In this document: positions 50,171 to 61,206 of the stretch, in pieces
How the letters are laid out: every line of letters begins with the position of its first letter
Position numbering within the stretch: position 1 is the stretch's first letter
Assembly (NCBI GenBank): GCA_015680685.1
Contig: MNCI01010765.1
Coordinates: forward strand, 44,825 to 108,824
From: Gnetum montanum
Taxonomy: Eukaryota > Streptophyta > Gnetopsida > Gnetales > Gnetaceae
DNA: 64,000 nucleotides
Direction of reading: 5' to 3'
Notes under the pieces: model-generated
What the model was told of the DNA's origin: nothing
Databases searched by the model: none
The model's input: the letters and a program-made list of their open reading frames with translations, nothing else
Translations under genes and position numbers: made by a program

Positions 50171-51240
50171 CACCACAAAACAATAAACCATTTTACATCT
50201 ACCTTGCAATGTCCTAATCATCTATCGCATCTATGCTTTTTCAAAAACACGATGATGGAACTGAAATCCCTATTTACTACTTGAGCCATGCATTAGTAGC
50301 CTACGAACAATGTTACAATGACATGGAGAGGTCATGCCTTGCCCTTATCTTTTCATTAAAGAAGTGGCAACATTATCTCTTCCGTAACCAAGTTAATATC
50401 ATTTGTAAAGAAAACGTGCTCAGAGCTATCATGAACAACATATACGAATCAAACTAGATAGCTAGATGGAAAGAGATGATTGCTAATTTTGACATGCACT
50501 ACATAGCAAAATCATCAGTTAAAGGTCAAGCTATAGTCATTCAAATGACCTCATCATTGACGCAAGACCAAGCAATGATCAACCCAGAGTTTCCGAATGA
50601 GAATGTAAACACAATAGACACAGTACTTGATAACTACGATGCAATCTTAAACTTTGATAGGGCATCGACCTACCGAGGAGAAAGTGTTGCAGCTATCATC
50701 ACATATCCCTCTGGGGAGATCTGATCATTTTCTTATCATTTAAACTTTCCTTGTACTAACAATGTGGCAGAGTACGAAGGTCTCCTTAGAGGTCTCATGG
50801 TAGCACTAGCTTCAGAAACCACACAACTCGTAGTTAGAGGTGACTCATAGTTAGTCATAAATCAGGTCACAGATGTATACACATGTAAAGCTTTACATTT
50901 ACAACCATACTGTGACTTGGCAAAGCACCTGCTAAAACAATTCACAAACATAGATGTGCAACATGTTTCCAGAAGTGACAATACCATTGCAGATGCACTT
51001 GCAACATTAGCCCTAAACATTTCACCTGACATGTTTCATGCATTGCCCAATTCCATAATGAGTTGTGCCAAGCCCATAACTGACACTCCTGATGAACTAC
51101 CCATAGCATTTGTTAGCACAACACATGCCATGGAATGGTATGATAATATAAAGGAGTACCTTCTACATGGTGAACCACCTCAACATCTAACAAATGCTCA
51201 GAAGGATGCAGTGCAGAAACGCTCTCGACAGTATGCACTA
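50171..51240 (+). pseudogene. Two RNase H domains of outer element (broken)
   Basis: The first RNase H is at 50190-50460 (PFYIYLAMS, stop, SSIASMLFQKHDDGTEIPIYYLSHAL, QCYNDMERSCLALIF). The second, archaeal-type RNase H spans about 50640-51030, with NFDRASTYRGESVAAIITYPSGE, NNVAEYEGLLRGLMVAL, VVRGDS before a stop, and HVSRSDNTIADALATLA. Dual RNase H places the element in the Tat clade. Confidence 0.8.
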
Positions 51241-51882
51241 GTAGGGGACACATTATGTCATCTATCCTATGAAGGTATTTTGTTAGTATGCATTAGTAGC
51301 ATCGATGGCAAAACCATCATGGAACAAGTTCATGAAGGACTTTGTGGAGGACACATAGCACCCAAGGCAATGGCAACCAAAATCAGACGTTTAGGCTACT
51401 TGTCTTGGAAGAAAAAACTCATGTCTCAAATAATCATGTTGCATCCCACCATGTGGCTTTGGCTCTTGGACAACGGGTTCCCTTTAACACTCAACAAGGG
51501 TCCTATTTCTCCAAAGAACACACCACCTCATCATGTGGCTTTGGTTGTGACAACGAATTCTCTTAAACAGGACACAAGATTCTCATTCCTCCAAAGGACA
51601 CACATTCCATGCCTTGGTCCCAAGTCTGCTAGATATTGGCTATTGACAAGGACCAACATGATGTGTTTACACAAGATCATTCCGCTTCCCATAGTAACAA
51701 ACCTTCTCCCTATACATCTCAAAACCTCATTTCCTAATCCCATGTACTTATGAACACGGTGTGATGACATCTAGCCAAGTTCCAAAGAACAATGTCTGAT
51801 ACCCAGTTGCTTGTGGTGTTTTTTACTTCTTTGTCAATGCCTCTCGGGTAGATTCCTCCAGGAATCAACAAAGAGGTGCCAA
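51241..51882 (+). pseudogene. int: Integrase remnant and 3' tail of outer element
   Basis: Only the start of integrase is left: VHEGLCGGHIAPKAMATKIRRLGYL (near 51330-51405). The sequence then departs from the inner element's integrase. I find no WGLDIIGP, TDNGPQF or GQAEAMN equivalents, so the catalytic core is deleted or replaced. The remaining 470 bp has internal similarity around ACCATGTGGCTTTGG and CATCATGTGGCTTTGG (51450-51545). A polypurine stretch, AAGAGGTGCC (51871-51880), leads into the 3' LTR. Confidence 0.75.
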
Positions 51883-54089
51883 TGAAAACACCATAAAAAT
51901 TTTGGCCTAGCACTTTCAGACAAGATTCAAGCTAAGTCATGTAGCCACCCAAGCATGAATACAGCATGACCAAACTTGGAGGTCTTTGAAATAGCCCCCG
52001 ATGGTCCATGATTCAATAGGCAGGGTCCCCTAGGGGCCCACAGGTGATTGCACCAACTTTCATCATCTAGAATCAAATTTTTAAGGCTCAAAATGCTTGG
52101 TTTTTGCTAAGTAAACTTTGGTCATGCTCTAGCTTACGATGCCCAGAGTAAGGATCAGCATCACCAACTTTTGGAGCCCCAAAACTGACCCAAAATAGGC
52201 TAAAATCAAGCACAGTGACCTCCCATGACCTTCACCAAGGTCCCCAACAGCTCCCAACCTCTATAAAATCAAGTTTTGGGCCTCAAATATGCCACTTTGA
52301 CTTGGTGACTTTGGGGTTACTTTTTAGACGTTGCCCAGCGTAAGGATCAGCGTCACCAACTTTTGGAGCCTCAAAATTGACTCAAAATAGGATGAAATTT
52401 CATACAAGGACCCTCCATGACATTCACCAAGGTCCCTAGTAGATTCCAACCTCTAGAAAGTTAAGATTTGGGCCTCAAATATGCCACTTTGACTTGGTGA
52501 CACTGGGGTTACTTTTCAGACGCTGCACAACGTAAGGCTCAGCGTCACCAACTTTTGGAGCCCTCAAACTGAGTCAAAACAGACCAAAATTGAGCACAAT
52601 GACCCCTTGTGACCTTCACCAAGGTCCCCAATAGCTCCTAGCCTCTAGAAAATTAATATTTTGGCCTCAAATATGCCACTTTGACTTGGTGACGTTGGGG
52701 TTACTTTTTAGACGCTGCACAGCGTAAGGCTCAGCGTCACCAAATTTTTGAGCCCAAAAATGAGTTAAAACATGCCAAACGTGAGCACAAGGACCCTCCA
52801 TTACCTTTACCAAGGTCCCTAGTAGCCCCCAACCTCTAGAAAATTAATATTTGGGCCTCAAATGTGCCACTTTGACTTGGTGACGCTGGGGTTACTTTTC
52901 AGACAGTGCACAGCGTAAGGATCAGCATCACCAACCAAAACAGAGCTAAAATAGCCTCTAAATGAGCTTAAACTTGAAAAGAAGCACCCTATTAACCTTA
53001 GGCATGCATATCCACTTTGAAAATGGGTCTCATAGGTCAAAAATGGGCTCAAAATTCACTATTTTCAGGTCATACGTTGTTAGTCATGCTAACATGCTTC
53101 CAGTAACGTAAACCTAGCGTAAACACTTTTATACGCTGGAAGCTAGATGCTAGACACTAGATGCTAATGCAAGGACATACTAAAGACATGCAAGAGCTAG
53201 ATCTACACATGTTGGAGGCCTTGGCAGAGTAAAAATAGCACAGATTTGCAGATCCAGAGGATAGACATCCAAATCCACTCTTGTACTTTAACATTATTTG
53301 TACATTTTGAATTTTTGAGCATATCAAGCTCTTACGTTGTGGATCACACACACTAGTGTAAGAGATCTTGGTCACACTACACCCTGTACATTATAAAATT
53401 TTGTGCATTTGGTCAAAATGTTCACACTTATTGGCCAACCCTAAACCCTTGCATCCGGTAACCATGCATCCGGTAACCATGGATCTTCCACACAGATCCG
53501 AATCATATGCTCAAACTTGCATAAATATTCCAATCTCACACTAAATTGAGGTTGGTAGTTCTAAACACACAAGAGCATAGAATGCTAGGAAAATCTCTCC
53601 ATACAAAACTTGGTCACGCTGAGCAACTTTGAGCATCCAAATCTCACATGCCGAACACCTTGGAGCCAGAAAACCTACACTCTCTCAGCGTCTGTACACC
53701 CTTCACATTGGGGCTAAACATTCACCTTGCAATCATTTTGCAACTACATTATGACTGGTGAACTTCTTTGTAATTTTTAATCAATACAAATAGTTACATT
53801 TTTGCCAATCATATTTACAATTTACAGTATTTTCTGCTTACGCTATTTACACCTTATTTGTGTTTGTTCATGTTTACATTTGCATTTGTTTATGATAACC
53901 TGGTGCACTACCATTACGTACGCTAGGGGAAGTCCTTATTTGATCTATGTGTAGACCATTCAAGGCACTCTGCCTTTGTTTTTCCAGCTTGCCCTCATGC
54001 GAAGGTAGGGTCTGCTATATCTCTCTAGAGATCTTTAGGCATTCATTTTTTTCTCTTCTAGCCTTACATTGATGATTTCAGACAGTATA
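51883..54089 (+). repeat. 3' LTR of outer element
   Basis: A 2.2-kb partner of 19887-22075 starting TGAAAACACCAT and ending GACAGTATA. It is followed by AAGAG, the right target duplication, and then by the second half of the interrupted IGS module. It carries the same four 192-bp tandem units (52163-52929). Confidence 0.9.
52163..52935. repeat. 192-bp tandem repeats with hairpin in 3' LTR
   Basis: Units start at about 52163, 52355, 52547 and 52739, with the last boundary at 52929. They are the same as the units in the 5' LTR, including the GGTGACGCTG...CAGCGTCACC inverted repeats in the better-kept copies. Confidence 0.85.
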
Positions 54090-54210
54090 AAGAGCACTCT
54101 CATGAGATCACTATGTGGTGCTTCTAGGGAGAATTCTACCTCTTCCCATATATGTTGATTGGGCCAATTTCAAATAAATCATCCTACACCCTTATAAATT
54201 TGGTTATGAG
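54090..54210 (-). promoter_or_regulatory. IGS module split by retrotransposon (second half)
   Basis: This continues the half-module that ends at 19886. On the minus strand it has ATATATGGGAAGAGG and AAATTTATAAGGGTGTAGG. It marks the change from the 15-bp array, on the far side of the retrotransposon, to the 29-bp array on this side. Confidence 0.6.
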
Positions 54211-54640
54211 GGTCTGTTAGGCCAACCATTTGTCATGAGGATCCATTTCACCAACAATTCTTCATGAGGGTCCATTTGTCAAACACTTGGTCATGAGGGT
54301 CCATTGGGCCAACCGTTAGTCATGAGGGTCTTTTTTGCCAACACTTGATCTTGAGGGTCCATTTGGCCAACACTTGGTCACAAGGCTCCGTTTTCCCAAC
54401 ACTTGGTCATAGGGGTCTGTTGGGCCAACACTTGGTCACGAGGGTCCATTGGGCCAACTGTTGCTCATGAAGGTCCATTTGGCAAACACTTGGTCGCAAG
54501 GGTTCATTTGGCCAACACTTGGTCATGAGAGTCCGTTGACCCAACACTTGGTCACAAGGGTCTGTTCAGCCAACACTTGGTCATGAGGATCTATTTGGCC
54601 AATGCTTGGTCACAAGGGTCTATTTGGCCAACACTTTTTC

Positions 54641-54785
54641 TTGTGAGAGTGCTCGTGCTAGTGCAACTATGCAAGGTACTCCCATGGAGAGCACCCCATG
54701 GTGCTTCCAAGAAGAATGCTAGCTCTTCCCATATATGTTGATTAGGCCAATTTCATCCATACCACCTACACCTTTATAAATTTCT
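54641..54785 (-). promoter_or_regulatory. IGS module, Pol I spacer-promoter-like
   Basis: A nearly full module. On the minus strand the start-like element is ATATATGGGAAGAGC and the distal element is AAATTTATAAAGGTG. The GAGAGCAC inverted-repeat segment is shorter than in other copies. Confidence 0.45.
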
Positions 54786-54870
54786 TCCCGAGGGTCCGTT
54801 CAGCCAACACTTGGTGATTAGGGTCCATTTGGCCAATGCTTGTTCATGAGGGTCTATTTGGCCAACAATT

Positions 54871-55040
54871 GGTCTCATGAGGGCTCTTGTGGTAGTGTAG
54901 CTATGCGAGGTGCTCCAATGGATAGCACTCTCATGAGAGCACCATGCGGTGCTCCCAGGGAGAACACTACCTCTCCCCATATATGTTGCTTGGGCCAATT
55001 TTAGCCATACCATCCCTCATCCTTATAAATTTGATCACAA
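54871..55040 (-). promoter_or_regulatory. IGS module, Pol I spacer-promoter-like
   Basis: A full module with the best-kept inverted repeat: GAGCACCGCATGGTGCTC and CTCATGAG on the minus strand. The start-like element is ATATATGGGGAGAGG and the distal element is AAATTTATAAGGATG. Confidence 0.5.
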
Positions 55041-55904
55041 AGTTCTGTTGGGTCAACTATTGGTCATGAGGATCCATTTTTCCAACACTTGCTAATGAGG
55101 GTCTTTTGGGCGAACACTTGGTCATGAGGGTCTTTCGGGCCAACACTTGGTCATGAGGGTCTATTTGGCCAACACTTGGTCACAAGGGTCTATCGGGCCA
55201 ACCCTTGGTCACGAGGGTCTGTTTGGCCAACACTTGGTCACAAGGGTATTTTTGGATCAACACTTGGTCACGAGGGTTCATTAGGCCAATCATTAGTCAC
55301 AAAGGTCCCATTGGCCAACACTTGATCATGAGGGTCTGTTGGGCCAACACTTGGTCACAAGGGTCTATTTGGGCCAACCATTGGTCACAAGGGTCCCTTT
55401 GGCCAACACTTGATCATGAGGGTCCGTTGGGCCAACACTTGGTCACAAGGGTCCATTTGGTCAACACTTGGCTGCGAGGGTTCATTGGGCCAACACTTGG
55501 TCACGAGGGCCCATTTGCCCAACACTTGGTCATGGGGGTCCATTGGGCTAGCACTTGGTCATGAGGGTCCGTTTGGCCAACACTTGGTCATGAGGATCTG
55601 TTGGGCCAAGCATTGCTCACAAGGGTCCATTTGGCTAACACTTAGTCATGAGGGTTCATTTGGCCAACACTTGGTCATGAGGGTCCATTGGGCTAGCACT
55701 TAGTCATGAGGGTCCGTTTGGCCAACACTTGGTCATGAGGGTCCATTTGGCAAATTCTTGGTCATGAGGGTTCATTTGGCAAACACTTGGTCACAAGGGT
55801 TCATTAGGTCAAAACTTGGTCTTGAGGGTCTGTTTGGCCAACACTTGGTCATGAAGGTCCGTTTGGACAATGCTGGGTCACGTCAGTCTATCCAGCCAAC
55901 ACTT

Positions 55905-56075
55905 GGCCTCGTGAAACTATTTGTGCCAGCATAGCTATGCAAGGTGCTCCCATGGAGAGCATTCTCATGAGATCTCCATGCAATGCTCCAAGGGAGAATG
56001 CTACCTATTCCCATATATGCTGATTGGGCCAGTTTCAGCCATACCATCTTGCATCCATATAAATTTGATCATGAG
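55905..56075 (-). promoter_or_regulatory. IGS module, Pol I spacer-promoter-like
   Basis: A full-length module with a decayed start-like element (GCATATATGGGAATAGG on minus) and a distal AAATTTATATGGATG element. Confidence 0.42.
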
Positions 56076-56157
56076 GGTCCGTTTGGCCAACACTTAGTTG
56101 TGAGGGTTCATTTTGGCCAATGCTTGGTCATGAGGGTCTATTTGACCAACACTTGGT

Positions 56158-56322
56158 CTCATGAGAGTGCTTGTGCCAATGCAGCTATGCAAGGTGCTCC
56201 AATGGAAAGCACTCTTTCCAGAGCACTGTGCAATTTTTCCAGGGAGAATGCTACCTCTCTCCATATATGTTGATTAGGCCAGTTTTAGCCATACCATCAT
56301 GCATCCTTATAAATTTGATCAC
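56158..56322 (-). promoter_or_regulatory. IGS module nearest the 26S gene
   Basis: A full module. The minus-strand start-like element is ATATATGGAGAGAGG, with a distal AAATTTATAAGGATG. It is followed towards 26S by about 730 bp of the 29-bp array. Confidence 0.45.
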
Positions 56323-57055
56323 GAGGATCCATTGGGCCAATCGTTGGTCATGAGGGTCTATTTTACCTACAATTGATCATGAAGGTCCATTTGGTGAACA
56401 CTTGATCACGAGGATCTATTTGGCCAACATTTGGTCATGAGGGTCTATTAGGCCAACTATTTTTCATGAGGGTCCGTTTGGCCAACACTTGGTGACAAGG
56501 GTTCGTTGGACCAACATTTGGTCATGAGGGTCCATTTGGCCAATGCTTGGTAATGAGGGTCTGTTTGGCCAATTTGTTGGGCCAACTCTTGGTCATGAGG
56601 GTCTATTGGGTAAACTGTTGGTCATGAGGGTCCATTTTGCCTATAATTGATCATGAAGGTCTATTTGGCCAACACTTCATCATGAGGGTTTGTTTGGCCA
56701 ACACTTCATCATGAGGGTCCATTGGGTCAACCGTTGGTCATAAGGGTCCTTTTGGCCAACACTTGGTCACGAGGTTCCATTGGGCCAACTCTTGGTCACA
56801 AGGGTCCATTTTGCCTACAATTGGTCACAAGGGTTTGTTTGCCCAACCCTTTGTTGTGAGGATCCATTTGGCCATCACTTGGTCATGAGGGTTCACTTGG
56901 GTAGCATATGGTGTCAAGGGTCCATTGGGCCAAACCTTAATCCTAAGGGTCCATGTGGCCAACACTTGGTTGGTCCATAGGATCTAGTTTGCCTATAGTT
57001 GGTCCCAAGGGTCTGTTACGTAAGCAATTGGCCATGAGGGTTCGTTGGGTCGACC

Positions 57056-57520
57056 CTTTGACTCTGAAGGGTGTCTTTTTTTTGGCCAATGCTCAAGAGC
57101 TTCATTGAGTCAGTCATGGTTGAAAGTAGGAACCTCATGGTCATCAAGAGTTTTGCATTGTGGTCTTCCACTCTATGTGACCTCATACACAAGGGATGTA
57201 ATCTACTGATGATGCAAATGAAAAAATTCCCCCACCCAAGTGAGGTTTTTGATCATGAGAACAAAAAACATATTCAAACTCTGAGGCTGCTGACCAAGAT
57301 TTGACTCAAAAGAAAGGGATTGCGTATGCATGTGTGTGCATGTGTAATGATACATGTGTCCCTGAAGGGGGAGATACCCCTCTCTTGAAAAAAATGCATG
57401 ACCCATATCCACCTACCCCCATGAGACGATGATTTTAGTGGGATGAAATGTGGCCAAGCATCTGCAGAGAAAAAGTGAAAGAGAAGGCCCAAAGAAGAGG
57501 ATGAGGGGGATAGACTGTGA
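57056..57520 (-). other. 26S 3' flank, start of intergenic spacer
   Basis: Single-copy-like sequence between the 26S 3' end and the 29-bp array, duplicated at 2803-3185. It holds a TGCATGTGTGTGCATGTG run and a GGGGGAGATACCCCTCTC segment. A Pol I terminator would be expected in this interval but I cannot point to one. Confidence 0.6.
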
Positions 57521-60375
57521 TCATGAATCTTGATGATAAAGGGCCGAATCTCAGTGGATCATGGCAGTAAGGCCACTTTTCCACTTACAATACCCCATCA
57601 TGTATTTAAGTCATCTACAAAGGATTCTTCTCATTAATCACTCAAAATGATACTACATGGCCCCCAACACCTCACCATGTAGGTAGGACCAGGGGGTACC
57701 ATTGTCACATGCCAATGGCAGCAATGAAGCTGTCCCTACTACAGGTCATGTATCAACTGGCAAGAAAAGAGGCACTGCCTCTAGCATGGATTCTAACTTA
57801 GAGGCATTCAGTCATAATTTGACACATGGTAGCTTCGCATCACTAGCTTTTCAACCAAATATGATGATCAATTATGTGAATCAATGGTTCCTCTCATACT
57901 AATTTGAATTACTATCGTGGCGCGCATCATTAGTAGGATAAAACTAACTTGTCTCATGATGGTGTAAACCTAGCTCACATTCCCTATTAGTGGGTGAACA
58001 ATCCAACACTTGGTGAATTCTACTTCACAATGATAGGAAGAGTTGACATCAAAGGATCAAAAAGAAACATCACTATGAATGCTTGGCTGCCACAAGGCAG
58101 TTATCACTATGGTAACTTTTTTGACACCTCTAGCTTCAAATTCCAAAGATCTAAAGGATCGATAGGCCATGCTTTCATGGTTTTTATTCGTACTAAAAAT
58201 AAAAATCAAATGGGCTTTTACCCTTCTATTCTACATGAGATTTCTATTATAGTTGAGCTCATCTTAGGACACCTATGTTATCTTTTAACAGATGTGCCAC
58301 CCCAACTAAACTCCCCACCTAACTTTGACTTCCACGTGGATTGACGCATTGAGGTGTGTCTTGGGTCCAAAAGTGAGGGTTGTGCCCCATTCCCAACCAA
58401 TGGAGTAAGTAAAATAACGTTAAAGGTAGTGGCATTTCACTTGCACCACAAGCGGCTACCACTTATTCTACACCTCTTAAGTCATTTCACAAAGTCAGAC
58501 TAGAGTCAAGCTCAACAAGGTCTTCTTTCCTTGCTAATTATACCAAGCTTGTTTCCTTGGCTATGGTTTTTCTAGATAGTACGTAGGGTTAGTGGGAATC
58601 TTGTTAATGCATTCATGCATGTCACTAATTAGATGACGTAGCATTTGACTATCTTAAGAGAGTCATAGTTACTCCCACCATTTACCCACACTTGGTTGAA
58701 TTTCTTCACTTTGACATTTAGAGCATTGGGTAGAAATCACATTGTGTTAGCATCCATAGGGACCATTGAAATGCTTTGTTTTAATTAAATAGTCGAATTC
58801 CCCTTGTCCAAGATAGTTCTAAGTTGGTTGTTCATTGCCTAAGGAAATTCCTCCCTCATGGTGAGGGGGAGGATGCTCTATGTCCATCACCTGACCAACA
58901 AGCAAGGGCCTACCATCATCATGAAAGCCACTCAGGCAGGCTCTCAATAGCCCATGGGTTAAGGGCATGACCCCTAGCCCCAACCCTTAGAACCAATCCT
59001 TTTCCCAAAGTTATAAATCTATTTTGCCAACTTCCCTTATCCACATTATTCTATGGACTAGAGGTGGTTCACCTTGGAGGCCTAATGTGGTTATGAGTAT
59101 GACTAGGCATGAATGACACTTGGTTCTCTAAATTTTCAAGGGCAGTCAAGGGTTCACTGGACACTGTAGAATGTGCGGTGCTCTTCCAACCACTGGAGCC
59201 TATCTTCTGTTAAGCCAATTTTAGGGTGGGCAGGCTATTAAAAAGAAAAGATAACTCTTCCTGGGGCCCTCATTGGCATCTCTAGATTCCCTAATTTTTC
59301 CATCCACCATCATGTCCTAGTTCAGGAATGTTAACTTGATTCCCTTTTAAGATATCATGCAAAGTGCACCCATTGGAAGGGACTCCCCCATTTCTTAGGA
59401 TCGACTAACCCATGTCCAAGTGTTGTTTACATGGAACATTTCTCCACGTCAATCTTCAAAGTTCTCATTTGAATATTTACTACTACCACCAAGATCTACA
59501 CTTGGGGCCACTCCACCCAGGCTCACACCCTAGGCTTTGCAATGATCCCCATGCCCTCCTAATCATTAGGGTCTGGTGCTTACCCCAATGGCTGAGTGTA
59601 GGTTTCACACTTAAGTGCCATCCATTTTCAAGGCTAGTTGATTTAGCAGGTGAGTTGTTACACACTCCATAGTAGATTTTTGACTTCCATGATTTCCTTC
59701 TTACTATCTTAATCAACCAACACCCTTTGTGGGTTCTAGATTAGTGTGCAATTAGGCACTATAGCTAGACTTTTGGTTTAGCCTGCATCACTAGTTTTGC
59801 TTACCAAAAATGGCCTACTTGAAGCTCTCGATTTGTTGATGTGGCTCATCAAGGTAGCTGCGCCATCTTACCTATTTAAAGTTTGAGAATAGGTTGAGGG
59901 CATTGCATCCTTGATGCCTCTAATCATTTGCTTTACCTAATAAAACTTGAGAATGTCAGCTCTAGCTATCCTTAGGAAAAATTCAAAGGAAACTAGCTAC
60001 TAGATGGTTTGATTAGTCTTTCACCCCTATACCTAAGTTAGATGAATGATTTGCACGTTAGTATCCTGATAGGCCTCCACCAAAGTTTCCTCTAGCTTCG
60101 CCCTACTTAGGCATAGTTCACCATCTTTTGGATCCCAATAGGCATGCTCTCACTCAAACCGTTGTTGACAAGATCAAGGTCAATGGATAGTGCTCCACAC
60201 CTACACACAGATCCCACCTTTCAACTTCCTTGTGTCGTGCGGGTTTCCAAACCCAACAACTTGCACACATGTTAGACTCAAGTCACCCAAGGATGGCTCA
60301 AGTGTTCCATGACCCCCAAACCATGGGGAGAGCCCCAGGAAAACCATCACTCTAGAACATCTATCACATTTTAAG

Positions 60376-60406
<31 letters not shown>

Positions 60407-60748
60407 TGTGGTACTTGCTCACTATCGGTCTCTCATGCATATTTAGCCTTGGATGAAATTTACCACTCACTTAGGGCTACATTCCCAAACAAACTAACTC
60501 GCAAATAGCACACTGTGATGTAGTAGGGTCTGAGCTTGATGGGGCTATCACCCTCTCCAAAACCACATTCTAGGGGACTTAGGCTTGGTTCACCACAAGG
60601 GACACTTCTACAAACTACAATTCGAGTGACAATTGCTACCAAATTTTCACACTGGGCTATTCCTAGTTTGCTTGCCATTACTAGGGGAATCCTTGTAAGT
60701 TATATGCTTAAACTTAGCAAGTACGCTTTCTTGAACTGGGGTCACTGA
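57521..60748 (-). rRNA. 26S rRNA gene, near full-length, decayed (pseudogene)
   Basis: Large-subunit rRNA of the cytosolic ribosome. The 5' part reads TTTAAGCATAT then AACTTACAAGGATTCCCCTAG; about 20 bases between them, normally present, are deleted. Collinear landmarks follow to the 3' end: GACTTTGAAAAGAGACTTAAA (60395-60375), CTAGTAGCTAG (near 60000), AAACAAAGCATTTCAATGGT (near 58775), TGTGAAATGACTTAAGAGG (near 58490), GATAACTGCCTTGTGGCAGCC (near 58095) and CAGTGGATCATG-type closing sequence (near 57555). Length is about 3.23 kb against roughly 3.4 kb in plants. The sarcin-ricin loop reads AGTATGAGAGG instead of AGTACGAGAGG, a CpG-type change at a universal site. Open frames on the plus strand such as 57994-58344 are antisense shadows. 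Confidence 0.92.
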
Positions 60749-61046
60749 GAAGAGGGAGCATCACCCCTCCTATGCATGATGCAAAGGAGGAACATTGTCC
60801 CCCTAGAATCGTTGATCACATGGTCCCACATCACAACAAAGGAGAAGGGTGGGGAGGAGGCCAATGTACCTCATGCACGCTCAACGTTGGAAATGTAGAG
60901 ACCACCACCACCATCCATCACTCCGCCCATGGAGAAGTGAGAAAGAAAGAATGATAGTAACTCTTAACCAACCATACCTTGGGAGAAACAAACAACCACA
61001 TCTATTGCCCCCTCACATGGGGTGAAGAGGTGCACCGTAGGATTTT
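60749..61046 (-). other. ITS2 of the decayed rDNA cistron
   Basis: About 300 bp between 5.8S and 26S. It is assigned by position and no structure was worked out. The length is normal for plants. Confidence 0.75.
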
Positions 61047-61206
61047 CACGACACCTAGGCAGATGTGCCCTCAACCTAGGCCTCAGGAACAACTTGTGTT
61101 CAAAGATTTGATGATTCATGGGATTTTGAAATTCACACAAGGTATCGCATTTTGCTATGTTCTTCATCAAAATGAGAGCCAAGATATCCATTGTCGAGAG
61201 TCGTGG
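61047..61206 (-). rRNA. 5.8S rRNA gene, full-length, decayed (pseudogene)
   Basis: About 160 bp, collinear with plant 5.8S. It begins ACGACTCTCGACAATGGATA (normal GGCAACGG altered) and continues GATGAAGAACATAGCAAAATG, where the usual ATCGATGAAGAACGTAGCGAAATGC has lost its CpGs. It ends in GAGGGCACATCTGCCTAGG. The plant 5.8S motif GAATTGCAGAATCC reads GAATTTCAAAATCC. The changes are mostly C to T and G to A, as expected from methylated DNA under no selection. Confidence 0.93.

Larger units (their letters stand above)
19887..54089 (+). mobile_element. Outer Tat-type Ty3/gypsy LTR retrotransposon, degenerate
   Basis: A plus-strand element with 2.2-kb LTRs at both ends, a shared primer-binding motif and a gag-protease-spacer-RT-RNase H-second RNase H order. 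Two RNase H domains, the second of the NNVAEYEGLLRGL type, are a hallmark of the Tat/Ogre clade. About 18.2 kb of its 34.2 kb is a second element inserted in gag. The integrase core is absent and the coding part has many stops, so it cannot move by its own proteins. It has a 5-bp target duplication with one mismatch, which supports a single insertion into the rDNA spacer. Confidence 0.85.
54211..57055. repeat. 29-bp tandem array, right copy (next to 26S)
   Basis: About 2.8 kb of diverged 29-bp units with core CCAACACTTGGTCATGAGGG, interrupted by four complete IGS modules (54641, 54871, 55905, 56158). It lies directly downstream of the 26S rRNA gene after a flank of about 460 bp, the usual place for spacer subrepeats in plant rDNA. 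Open frames such as 55205-55564 are repeat by-products. Confidence 0.9.

Noticed and set aside
57994-58344. Open frame of 116 codons on the plus strand
   Set aside because: It is the exact antisense of the conserved 3' domain of 26S rRNA, including the peptidyl-transferase region.
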